From Caldithrix sp. RBG_13_44_9 (GTDB lineage: Bacteria; Calditrichota; Calditrichia; RBG-13-44-9): a DNA stretch of 5,478 nucleotides. The position numbers and the translations under genes are program-made. The stretch lies in NCBI GenBank assembly GCA_001771055.1, contig MESS01000092.1, forward strand, positions 1 through 5,478, read 5' to 3'. Shown piece after piece: positions 1-5,323 of this stretch. Each line of letters starts with the position of its first letter. Positions within the stretch are counted from its first letter, which is position 1. The notes beneath the pieces were generated by a model. The model was given only the letters and a program-made list of their open reading frames with translations. It ran no database searches and was not told the DNA's origin.

Positions 1-2
1 AT

Positions 3-293
3 TCCGGTAAATTGGTTCATTATCTGGGGTTAACTCCCAGTGAACACAGCTCCGGAGAGACCCAGCGAAAGGGGGGCATCGGTGGCGGCAACCCTCAGCG
101 TCGCGCTCTGATCATTCAGATCGCCTGGCAGGCGGTCCGCTGGGACCCGATATTACTGGATAAATTTGACAGGGTCTATCGACATAGTGGTATCAAACAG
201 AAAGCCATCGTGGCCGTCGCCCGGAAACTGATGGTGAGAATCTATACGATCATTCAAAAAAACGAGAAATACCAGATCGGAGTAGCTGCGTAG
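3..293 (+). CDS. IS110/IS1111-family transposase, C-terminal part (5' end cut by window edge)
   Basis: This is the C-terminal Transposase_20-like domain of a DEDD recombinase that works with a bridge RNA to insert and excise the element. The frame is open to the window edge (Ser-Gly-Lys-Leu before VHYLGLTPSEHSSGE), so the TTG at 12 is an internal leucine and not a start. Visible signatures are YLGLTPSE, then HSSGE at 45-59, where the Ser-Ser-Gly carries the family's catalytic serine, then a Gly/Asn/Arg segment (GGIGGGNPQRR), a WDPILLDKFDRV stretch and the typical KQKAIVAVARKLMVRIY tail near the C-terminus. The N-terminal RuvC-like half lies outside the window, so activity cannot be judged. 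The Gly-rich segment differs from the usual ITKxGN form. Stop TAG at 291-293. Confidence 0.88.
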   Translation, partial: SGKLVHYLGLTPSEHSSGETQRKGGIGGGNPQRRALIIQIAWQAVRWDPILLDKFDRVYRHSGIKQKAIVAVARKLMVRIYTIIQKNEKYQIGVAA

Positions 294-494
294 GAAAACA
301 CGAATGGTGGTCATGGTCAAATGAGGCCGGCAGGTTTGAAGCATACGAGCGAGAGCACAGGGAGACGGCTCCCTGGGGACAGAGACCGCGACTTTGTGCC
401 TGCAATCCAAAGAGCGTTTCCAAGTATGCTGGCTCTGTCTTTATTATCGAATACAAAAATGCCGTAACAAGGGCGAATAACAGAATGACTTTGA
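294..494 (+). ncRNA. Candidate bridge-RNA region of the IS110/IS1111-family element
   Basis: This non-coding stretch follows the transposase stop. It contains several perfect complementary pairs: 358-364 with 369-375 (7-bp stem, 4-nt loop ACGG), 340-346 with 424-430 (AGCATAC/GTATGCT), 378-384 with 433-439 (GACAGAG/CTCTGTC) and a short 330-334 with 399-403 pair. The 340/424 pair encloses the small hairpin. The 378/433 pair would cross it, so the pairs may be alternatives or a pseudoknot. IS110-family elements are known to transcribe a structured bridge RNA from a non-coding end, and IS1111-type members have it downstream of the transposase. Strand, ends and guide loops cannot be assigned here. 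A frame that stays open on the + strand to 547 makes a small overlapping ORF a weaker alternative. Confidence 0.4.
358..375 (+). other. Perfect 7-bp hairpin downstream of the transposase
   Basis: CAGGGAG at 358-364 pairs with CTCCCTG at 369-375 around the loop ACGG. The sequence after it is GGGAC with no T-run, so it does not look like an intrinsic terminator. Its place in the non-coding tail of the insertion sequence suggests a structural stem of the element's RNA. Confidence 0.5.
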
Positions 495-698
495 ATCTCT
501 TCAGACTCGTTGTTCAAAACAGCCAAACACTCATTGGTGGTGGATAAAAAAAGGTTATATGTTTTCCATCGAGGTGTGATCACTATTGGGCCATACCCGG
601 TGGAACTAGTCAAAACAGAAAGGCCATTAACTTATAGAATAGGTAAGGGTGAAATATGCCTTAAACTGATTAATCCGGAGATTCCTGATAAAAAATAG
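495..698 (+). pseudogene. Protein-like open frame without a proper start; possible 3' remnant of a gene interrupted by the insertion sequence
   Basis: The frame is stop-free from just after TGA at 492-494 to TAG at 696-698, about 67 codons. The peptide looks protein-like, with alternating hydrophobic and charged residues, for example KKRLYVFHRGVITIGPYPVE followed by a segment ending in LKLINPEIPDKK. I do not recognise the family. The only starts are TTG at 510 and internal GTG codons, and no Shine-Dalgarno sequence precedes them. The frame begins about where the insertion sequence should end, which fits the tail of a gene cut by the element. It could also be a chance ORF. A functional gene is the least likely reading. 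Confidence 0.3.
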
Positions 699-712
699 TT
701 GCTTTTTTACAT

Positions 713-840
713 AACAGACACAAAGGCACAAAAGTATTAAAAATAATGTATTAAGTCATTAAAGAGGGTTAATTAATTGAAAGTAAATTTATTTGATTTA
801 AATAGATAAATCTAATATACTTAGTGCCTCGGTGGTTAAA
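713..840. repeat. Imperfect inverted repeat flanking an AT-rich core
   Basis: The left arm is near 713-738 (core ACACAAAGGCACAAAAGTAT). The right arm is near 816-840 and reads, on the opposite strand, CCACCGAGGCACTAAGTAT. They share AGGCAC and AAGTAT with one gap and a few mismatches. The region between, 739-815, is nearly all A/T with no gene. C/A-rich arms of this kind resemble short dispersed intergenic repeats of some bacterial genomes. That link is from memory and untested. The right arm overlaps the -10 hexamer of the first promoter candidate, so the two calls compete. Confidence 0.35.
793..821 (+). promoter_or_regulatory. Candidate sigma70-type promoter P1 for the Yip1/efflux operon
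   Basis: TTGATT at 793-798 is followed by a 17-nt spacer and TATACT at 816-821 (5 of 6 matches to TATAAT). Transcription would start near 828, about 100 nt before the Yip1-domain gene. The DNA around it is very AT-rich, so chance matches are expected. The hexamer also falls inside the right arm of the inverted repeat. Confidence 0.35.
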
Positions 841-842
841 TT

Positions 843-870
843 TTGTGAATTAATCAGGTTAGATTATTAT
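843..870 (+). promoter_or_regulatory. Candidate sigma70-type promoter P2
   Basis: TTGTGA at 843-848, a 16-nt spacer and TATTAT at 865-870 (5 of 6 matches to TATAAT) give a predicted start near 877. That is almost on the ATG at 879 of the small upstream ORF, so this ORF would be nearly leaderless if P2 is used. The local AT-richness weakens the case. Confidence 0.25.
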
Positions 871-878
871 AAATAAAA

Positions 879-929
879 ATGGAAGAACAGGAATTTTTAA
901 ATCCACCTAAAAAAACGAGTAGAGGTTAA
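879..929 (+). CDS. Possible 16-residue upstream ORF (leader peptide candidate)
   Basis: ATG at 879 opens a 16-codon frame encoding MEEQEFLNPPKKTSRG and ends with TAA at 927-929, two bases before the ATG of the Yip1-domain gene at 932. The Shine-Dalgarno sequence of the downstream gene (AGAGG, 921-925) lies inside its last codons. Ribosomes translating it would therefore terminate on the downstream start region, which is the geometry of translational coupling. There is no Shine-Dalgarno sequence before 879. No attenuator hairpins or runs of a single regulatory codon are visible. It may be a leader peptide, a decayed gene fragment or chance. Confidence 0.2.
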   Translation: MEEQEFLNPPKKTSRG

Positions 930-931
930 TC

Positions 932-1900
932 ATGGCTAAGAAGAAAAATTTGGACGATGCAGATGATCTGAAATCGCATGGAGAGGAAAAAAAGGACAGC
1001 CAGGAGGAACTGGATGATATCCTGGGAAAGTTGAAGGAGAGCGATCGTAAAGTGTATCAGGAAAAACCAAAAGACCTGGTTGAAAAACAGTCTATACCAG
1101 AGCGAAAAAGTAAACCAGCAGAGGGTGCCGAGCCGGAAGGTTTGGATCAGATTCTGCAGAGCATTACTGAAAAGCCTGAGGAAAAACCTGCCGAAGAATT
1201 AAATTTCCTGCAGCGGGTGATTGGAATTTTCACCAATCCCGAGCGGGTTTTTCAATACCTGCGGGTGAAGCCGGACTATATTCTGCCGCTGCTGCTGGCG
1301 GTAATATTGACTACTGTTTCCAGCCCGTTCATCTATGATATTGCAATTAACGATCAGATTGCCAATATTGAAAAAAATGATAGTATTCCGGATGACCGCA
1401 AAGAATTAATCATTGATCAGATTTCAGCCAGCCAGGAAGGCTCACGGAAAATCATTTATATGCTGGTTGTTCCGCCTATTTCGGTTCTGATTCTCTATGC
1501 ACTTATTTCCGGTATTTTTTTATTTATTGGAAATATCATTCTGGGAGGCAAAGCCCGTTTCGTCCAGCTGCTCTCGATATACAGTTATTCTTACCTGATC
1601 GTGATGCTGCTGGGAATGATCATTAAAATCCCGCTGATCTTAGCGCGACAAACCACCCAGATCAATCTGAGTCCGGCAGTTTTTTTCAGTCCGGAACAGG
1701 TAGGGCAGGCGATATTTAATTTTATCCAGAGCTTCGATATATTCAATATCTGGTTCATCGTGGTGTTTGGTATTGGATTCGCGGTAATTTATGCTTTCTC
1801 GAAACCTAAGGGTATTATCTCCGTAATTATTGCCTGGTTATTGTATGTGTTAATTTTCAAAGTTTGGCTGGCTATAGCCTTCCAAGGGTTGATGAGCTAA
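932..1900 (+). CDS. Yip1-domain integral membrane protein with long charged N-terminal tail
   Basis: A 322-residue predicted inner-membrane protein. Residues 1-90 are hydrophilic, rich in Lys, Glu and Asp, and probably disordered. They carry two copies of a short motif, EELDDILGKLKE (25-36) and EGLDQILQSITE (69-80). The Yip1-like domain follows from about residue 91, beginning NFLQRVIGIFTNPERVFQYL, the typical entry of bacterial Yip1 proteins. It has about five membrane segments near 116-136, 174-204, 212-238, 268-289 and 294-317. The bacterial family has no settled biochemical role. The start is secure: an in-frame TAG sits at 920-922, and AGAGG at 921-925 is 6 nt before the ATG. The gene lies 67 nt upstream of the TolC-family gene on the same strand, so co-transcription is likely but not proven. 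A role as an accessory factor for the pump is inference from position only. Confidence 0.8.
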   Translation: MAKKKNLDDADDLKSHGEEKKDSQEELDDILGKLKESDRKVYQEKPKDLVEKQSIPERKSKPAEGAEPEGLDQILQSITEKPEEKPAEELNFLQRVIGIFTNPERVFQYLRVKPDYILPLLLAVILTTVSSPFIYDIAINDQIANIEKNDSIPDDRKELIIDQISASQEGSRKIIYMLVVPPISVLILYALISGIFLFIGNIILGGKARFVQLLSIYSYSYLIVMLLGMIIKIPLILARQTTQINLSPAVFFSPEQVGQAIFNFIQSFDIFNIWFIVVFGIGFAVIYAFSKPKGIISVIIAWLLYVLIFKVWLAIAFQGLMS

Positions 1901-1912
1901 GATCAAACTTCA

Positions 1913-1946
1913 GTTAATAAAAAGATATTTTCCATTTTGTATTAAC
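1913..1946. repeat. Short inverted repeat in the gap before the TolC-family gene
   Basis: GTTAATA at 1913-1919 and TATTAAC at 1940-1946 are perfect reverse complements around a 20-nt A/T-rich spacer. The arms are too weak in GC to be a terminator and no T-run follows. They could be an operator or a chance palindrome in AT-rich DNA. Confidence 0.2.
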
Positions 1947-1955
1947 AAATCAGGC

Positions 1956-1962
1956 GGAGGAG
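1956..1962 (+). promoter_or_regulatory. Strong ribosome binding site of the TolC-family gene
   Basis: GGAGGAG lies 5 nt before the ATG at 1968. It is the best Shine-Dalgarno match in the window. The other genes of the operon have weaker versions, which suggests relatively high translation of the outer-membrane component. Confidence 0.7.
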
Positions 1963-1967
1963 AAATC

Positions 1968-3344
1968 ATGAAGTTCGTTAGTGTTTTGCTGATGGTACTT
2001 TTGGTATTAGCTGTAACCAGCTACAGCCAATCTGGGATTGAAATCTTAACCCTGAATGACTGTGTCAAGATTGCATTAGAGAATAACTCTGACTTGAACA
2101 CCAGCCGCAATCTGACCAAAATGGCTCAACTGGGGGTGCGGGGTTCTTATAGTAATATCCTTCCTTCGGTTGATGCCAATTTTCAGGGTGGCTATATGAA
2201 ATTTGGACCATCGTCACCTTACTTAAGTGATGAAGTAGTTGGGATAGATAGTGTCACCGGTGAATATATATATGACCAAGTATCACGGCAGGACCCTGCT
2301 CGTTCAAGGGATTCATATTCTGCGAGTATATCAATTTCTCAAAATATATTTGATGGTGGTTACTGGTGGAATAATATCCGCAGAAGTAAAACCTTAAACG
2401 AAGCCGGAAAGTATGAGTTAAAACTGTCCGAAAATCAGGTCATGAAATTCGTATCACAGTATTATTATAATCTCCTGAAAGATATCAAGCTCCTGGAAGT
2501 CGATTCCCTGGCGGTGAAACGCAGCCAGGATCAGGTAGACCGTACCCAGAGCATGTTCGAGATTGGCTCGGTGGCACAAGTGGATGTGTACCGTGCCCGG
2601 GTGAACCTGGGGCAGGATCAGATCACTTACCTGAATCAAAAAAATACTCTGCGTCAATCGGAGCAGCTTCTCAATCTGGCTATAGGAAGAGATCCGCTGA
2701 TTCCAGTGCAGATTGACACGATGGTGGTTTTTGAACCGAGAACCGTTACTCTCCAGGATCTGCTTGATGTGGCGGTAGAAAATCAGCCGGCACTGCAAAG
2801 TCAAAAATTGAATGTAAAATCGGCAGAATTCAGCGTAGCGTTGTCCAAGAGTCCTTTTTGGCCGTCACTGGGAGCACGTTTTAATTACAGCCGGGATCAT
2901 GATGAGCTGGAAAAAGTTTTTTCTGACTTTGACCAGAACTGGTCTTACAGCATTGGAATAGGGGTATCCTGGAATTTATTTAATGGATTCTCGGATCATG
3001 TCAATTATCAGACCACTAAGCTGCAGTTAAATAATGCCCGCCTGGATCTGGAAAATTATCAACGAACATTGCGTTCGGATGTCCGAAAACTATTTAATAG
3101 TTATAATGCGATTCTGGAAATTGTAGAGATTAACATAAAAAATCTGGAAGCAGCCCGGGAAGAGTTCCGGCTGGCAGATGAACGCTATCGTCTCGGTTCC
3201 GGAACTTCGCTGGAGTTGAGGGAAGCGCAGGTAAATTTAACTCAGGCAGAACAAATTTTAGTTGCTGCAGAATATAATGCGATTATTACCTACATTGAAC
3301 TGGCAGAAGCTGTGGGAAAGGTAAAAGAAGCATTGAATCTCTAA
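1968..3344 (+). CDS. TolC-family outer-membrane channel protein of a tripartite exporter
   Basis: A 458-residue outer-membrane efflux protein, normal length for the family. Residues 1-20 form a signal peptide (charged MK, a hydrophobic LLMVLLVLAV core, then TSYSQS). There is no lipobox cysteine, so it is probably not a lipoprotein. The mature part shows the expected internal duplication: an outer-strand motif SISQNIFDGG (122-131) answers GVSWNLFNGF (332-341), and the helical hairpin segment FEIGSVAQVDVYRARVNL (197-214) answers YRLGSGTSLELREAQVNL (407-424). Each half is an OEP repeat that gives two beta strands and long alpha-helices. Three subunits would form the barrel and periplasmic tunnel. 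Residues about 75-115 form a long, polar, Asp/Ser-rich stretch between the first strands, probably an extended external loop. The gene is followed after 14 nt by the periplasmic adaptor, its expected partner. Substrate unknown. Confidence 0.93.
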   Translation: MKFVSVLLMVLLVLAVTSYSQSGIEILTLNDCVKIALENNSDLNTSRNLTKMAQLGVRGSYSNILPSVDANFQGGYMKFGPSSPYLSDEVVGIDSVTGEYIYDQVSRQDPARSRDSYSASISISQNIFDGGYWWNNIRRSKTLNEAGKYELKLSENQVMKFVSQYYYNLLKDIKLLEVDSLAVKRSQDQVDRTQSMFEIGSVAQVDVYRARVNLGQDQITYLNQKNTLRQSEQLLNLAIGRDPLIPVQIDTMVVFEPRTVTLQDLLDVAVENQPALQSQKLNVKSAEFSVALSKSPFWPSLGARFNYSRDHDELEKVFSDFDQNWSYSIGIGVSWNLFNGFSDHVNYQTTKLQLNNARLDLENYQRTLRSDVRKLFNSYNAILEIVEINIKNLEAAREEFRLADERYRLGSGTSLELREAQVNLTQAEQILVAAEYNAIITYIELAEAVGKVKEALNL

Positions 3345-3358
3345 AAGGTTAATATGAA

Positions 3359-4600
3359 ATGAAGAAAATAATTATTATTGCAGCAGTGGCGGTTGTCATT
3401 ATTGTAATTGTTGTTGCTAACCTTACTTCAGGTAAAAAAGAGATCGAGGTACAGGCTGAAAAAGTTTTCCGGGCGGATATAACCGAAAAAGTAACCGGGA
3501 ATGGTAAAATATATCCGGTGGTGGACGTGGATATCAGTGCTAAGGTGTCGGGAGAAATTCTGGTCATCAAAGCCATCGAAGGAGATACGGTTGAAGCCGG
3601 AGAGGTGCTGGTAATCCTGGATGGTGAACAATATAAAGCCATGCGCGACCGGGCAAAATCTCAGATTTTGGGGGCGCAGGCGGAAGTAAAACTGGCCACC
3701 AGCGAATGGGAACGGGCCAAGGAACTGTTTACCAAGAACCTGATTTCCCAGGCCGAACTGGAAATGGCCGAAGCAAAATTGGAAAGTGCCCAGAGTTTGC
3801 TGCAACAAGCGGCAGCCAGTCTGACTGAGACCGAAGATGCATTAAGCAAAACGGTATTAAAAGCTCCACTAGATGGAGTAATCATCCGAAAAAATAAAGA
3901 TGTGGGAGAAATGGCCCTCGGATCCCAATTCCAGGCCGACCTGATCCTGGGATTGGCGGATCTCTCAAAAATGGAAGCACAGGTGGATGTCAATGAAAAT
4001 GATATCATCAACGTGTCACTGGGTGATACCAGTGCTGTTGAGATCGATGCTTTCCAGGATACCACTTTCCGCGGCCTGGTGAGCGAGATCTCACATTCTG
4101 CTTCCATGAGAGGCACCGGGACCATCGATGAAGTGACCAATTACCAGGTAAAAATTTTATTGATCGATAAGCTCCCATCCTTTCGACCGGGGATGTCTGC
4201 CACAGCCGATATTCGGACCCAGACCGTGAAGCATGCCCTGAATGTTCCTATTCAAAGTCTTACTGCTCGTGAAAGACAAAAGCTGGAAAAGAAATCCGGC
4301 GAAGAAAGCACTCCTTCTGAAAGAGAAGGTGATAGTGCTGCGGATATTCCCAAAAAGTTAAAGCAGAAAAAAGCAGACGATCTGGTAGAAGTGGTTTTCC
4401 TAGTGGAAAACGGTGCCGCGAAAATGCGGGAAGTAAAAGTGGGCATTAGTGATGATAACTATTACGAAGTGCAGGAGGGATTGAATGAGGGTGAAGAAGT
4501 GATCACCGGCCCCTTCAAAATATTGAGCCGCAGTCTGGAAGATGGCGACCTGGTAAAAATTAAGAGTCATGAACAGGATCAAAAGAAAGAAAAAGAATAA
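3359..4600 (+). CDS. MacA/HlyD-type periplasmic adaptor (membrane fusion protein)
   Basis: A 413-residue adaptor that would link the inner-membrane ABC complex to the TolC-family channel. Residues 4-20 are one N-terminal membrane anchor. The first lipoyl half lies at about 53-90 (KVSGEILVIKAIEGDTVEAG) and a coiled-coil hairpin at about 93-165, rich in Ala, Glu, Lys and Gln. The second lipoyl half begins LKAPLDGVIIRKN at 167-179, followed by a beta-barrel domain to about 285 and the membrane-proximal domain from about 290. Residues 303-342 are an unusually charged, low-complexity stretch inside the membrane-proximal domain. The start is the ATG at 3359. An ATG at 3354 gives only Met-Lys-stop, overlapping the true start. 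The ribosome binding site AAAAGG (3343-3348) begins within the TAA stop of the upstream gene. The ATPase follows after 11 nt. Confidence 0.93.
   Translation: MKKIIIIAAVAVVIIVIVVANLTSGKKEIEVQAEKVFRADITEKVTGNGKIYPVVDVDISAKVSGEILVIKAIEGDTVEAGEVLVILDGEQYKAMRDRAKSQILGAQAEVKLATSEWERAKELFTKNLISQAELEMAEAKLESAQSLLQQAAASLTETEDALSKTVLKAPLDGVIIRKNKDVGEMALGSQFQADLILGLADLSKMEAQVDVNENDIINVSLGDTSAVEIDAFQDTTFRGLVSEISHSASMRGTGTIDEVTNYQVKILLIDKLPSFRPGMSATADIRTQTVKHALNVPIQSLTARERQKLEKKSGEESTPSEREGDSAADIPKKLKQKKADDLVEVVFLVENGAAKMREVKVGISDDNYYEVQEGLNEGEEVITGPFKILSRSLEDGDLVKIKSHEQDQKKEKE
4265..4384 (+). other. Charged low-complexity segment inside the adaptor's membrane-proximal domain
   Basis: Codes for residues 303-342 of the adaptor, made mainly of Lys, Glu, Arg, Ser, Asp and Gln (including KKSGEESTPSEREGDSA and PKKLKQKKADD). 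It separates the strand that ends NVPIQSLTA from the strand that starts LVEVVFLVE. These are neighbouring strands in typical MacA proteins, usually joined by a shorter linker. It is probably a flexible surface loop. Confidence 0.6.
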
Positions 4601-4611
4601 AAGGTGGTGAA

Positions 4612-5319
4612 ATGACTGAAAGACTGGTCATTGAGATTGAAAAGCTTCACAAGGTATATTTTCTCGGGAAGACCAAAGTGCATGCCTTGCAGGGAATTGA
4701 TCTGAAAGTGAAAAAAGGAGAATACGGCGCCATTATGGGTCCATCAGGATCCGGGAAATCCACCCTGATGAATATCATCGGCTGCCTGGATGTGCTGACC
4801 ACCGGTAATTATCGCCTCAATGAACAGGATGTGAGTGGCCTCAATGATGACCAGTTAGCGAAAATCCGCAACAAGGAAATCGGTTTTGTATTTCAGACCT
4901 TTAATCTGCTTCCCCGTGCTAGCGCTCTTCATAACGTTGAGCTCCCCCTGATCTATAATGGCACTCCCTCGGCAAAACGGCGTCAAAATGCCAAGGAGGC
5001 GCTGGAAAAGGTTGGGCTGGCTGACCGGATGAGTCATAAGCCCAATGAACTTTCCGGAGGACAAAGGCAGAGAGTAGCTATTGCCCGCGCCCTGGTGAAT
5101 TTCCCTTCTCTGATCCTGGCGGATGAACCGACCGGGAATCTGGATACTAAAACCGGCGAGGAAATTATGGAAATCTTCGACCATTTAAATGAACTGGGAA
5201 ATACCATTGTCCTGGTGACCCATGAGGATTTTATTGCCAAGCATGCCCATCGCATTATTCACTTAAAAGATGGCTTGATTGAGAACGAAGAAATCTTTTC
5301 AGAAAAGCAGAGGGCCTGA
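4612..5319 (+). CDS. ABC transporter ATP-binding protein, MacB/LolD-like
   Basis: A 235-residue cytoplasmic ATPase that would power the exporter. All motifs are intact: Walker A GPSGSGKST (43-51), Q-loop glutamine 95 in VFQTFNLLPR, signature LSGGQRQRVAIARAL (147-161), Walker B LILADEPTGNLD (167-178, Glu172 catalytic) and the H-loop VTHE with His204. The NIIGCLD stretch after Walker A and the EPTGNLD box are typical of the MacB/LolD/FtsE branch, which works with permeases of the MacB/FtsX fold. The length is standard for a stand-alone ATPase. AAGGTGGTG at 4601-4609 is the ribosome binding site, directly after the adaptor's TAA. The permease ATG follows 4 nt after the TGA. Together with the adaptor this is most likely a MacAB-type exporter rather than the Lol lipoprotein system, though that is inference from context. 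Confidence 0.95.
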   Translation: MTERLVIEIEKLHKVYFLGKTKVHALQGIDLKVKKGEYGAIMGPSGSGKSTLMNIIGCLDVLTTGNYRLNEQDVSGLNDDQLAKIRNKEIGFVFQTFNLLPRASALHNVELPLIYNGTPSAKRRQNAKEALEKVGLADRMSHKPNELSGGQRQRVAIARALVNFPSLILADEPTGNLDTKTGEEIMEIFDHLNELGNTIVLVTHEDFIAKHAHRIIHLKDGLIENEEIFSEKQRA

Positions 5320-5323
5320 TCCC

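Larger units (their letters stand above)
1..500 (+). mobile_element. Right-hand part of an IS110/IS1111-family insertion sequence (left end outside window; right boundary approximate)
   Basis: The element is recognised from the C-terminal transposase segment at 3-293 and the non-coding, structure-rich DNA after it. IS110-family elements do not use classical terminal inverted repeats and often make no target duplication. The right end therefore cannot be fixed from this window alone, and 500 is an estimate. It rests on self-complementary segments that end near 440 and on a different, protein-like frame that begins near 495. A long non-coding stretch downstream of the transposase is the arrangement of the IS1111 subgroup; the IS110 subgroup has it upstream. 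Family assignment is well supported. Subgroup and boundary are inference. Confidence 0.65.

Noticed and set aside
358..378. Hairpin read as a transposase terminator
   Set aside because: The stem is good but GGGAC follows it and there is no T-run.
317..613. Reverse-strand ORF of 98 codons, with others at 153-410 and 250-456
   Set aside because: They overlap each other, the transposase end and its non-coding tail. They have no ribosome binding sites and resemble no protein family I know. Open frames here are better explained by base composition and RNA structure.
690..708. A6/T6 stem after the stop at 698, read as a terminator
   Set aside because: The stem is only A-T pairs with no GC and would be very unstable, so it is not a convincing intrinsic terminator.
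2454..2804. Reverse-strand ORF of 116 codons inside the TolC-family gene
   Set aside because: It is antisense to a well-supported gene and its composition is that of a shadow frame.
3354..3356. ATG at 3354 as the adaptor start
   Set aside because: It reads Met-Lys-stop. The adaptor frame starts at the ATG at 3359.
3661..4140. Reverse-strand ORF of 159 codons, with 3428-3808, 3349-3642, 4252-4446 and 4400-4582
   Set aside because: All lie antisense inside the clearly coding adaptor gene and have Ser/Phe-rich shadow composition.
4855..5255. Reverse-strand ORFs at 4855-5184 and 5034-5255
   Set aside because: Both are antisense to the ABC ATPase, whose motifs are complete, and have no independent support.
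4612..5319. Assignment of the ATPase as LolD or FtsE
   Set aside because: The ATPase motifs are shared across this branch, but the neighbouring TolC-family channel and MacA-type adaptor point to an exporter of the MacAB kind.
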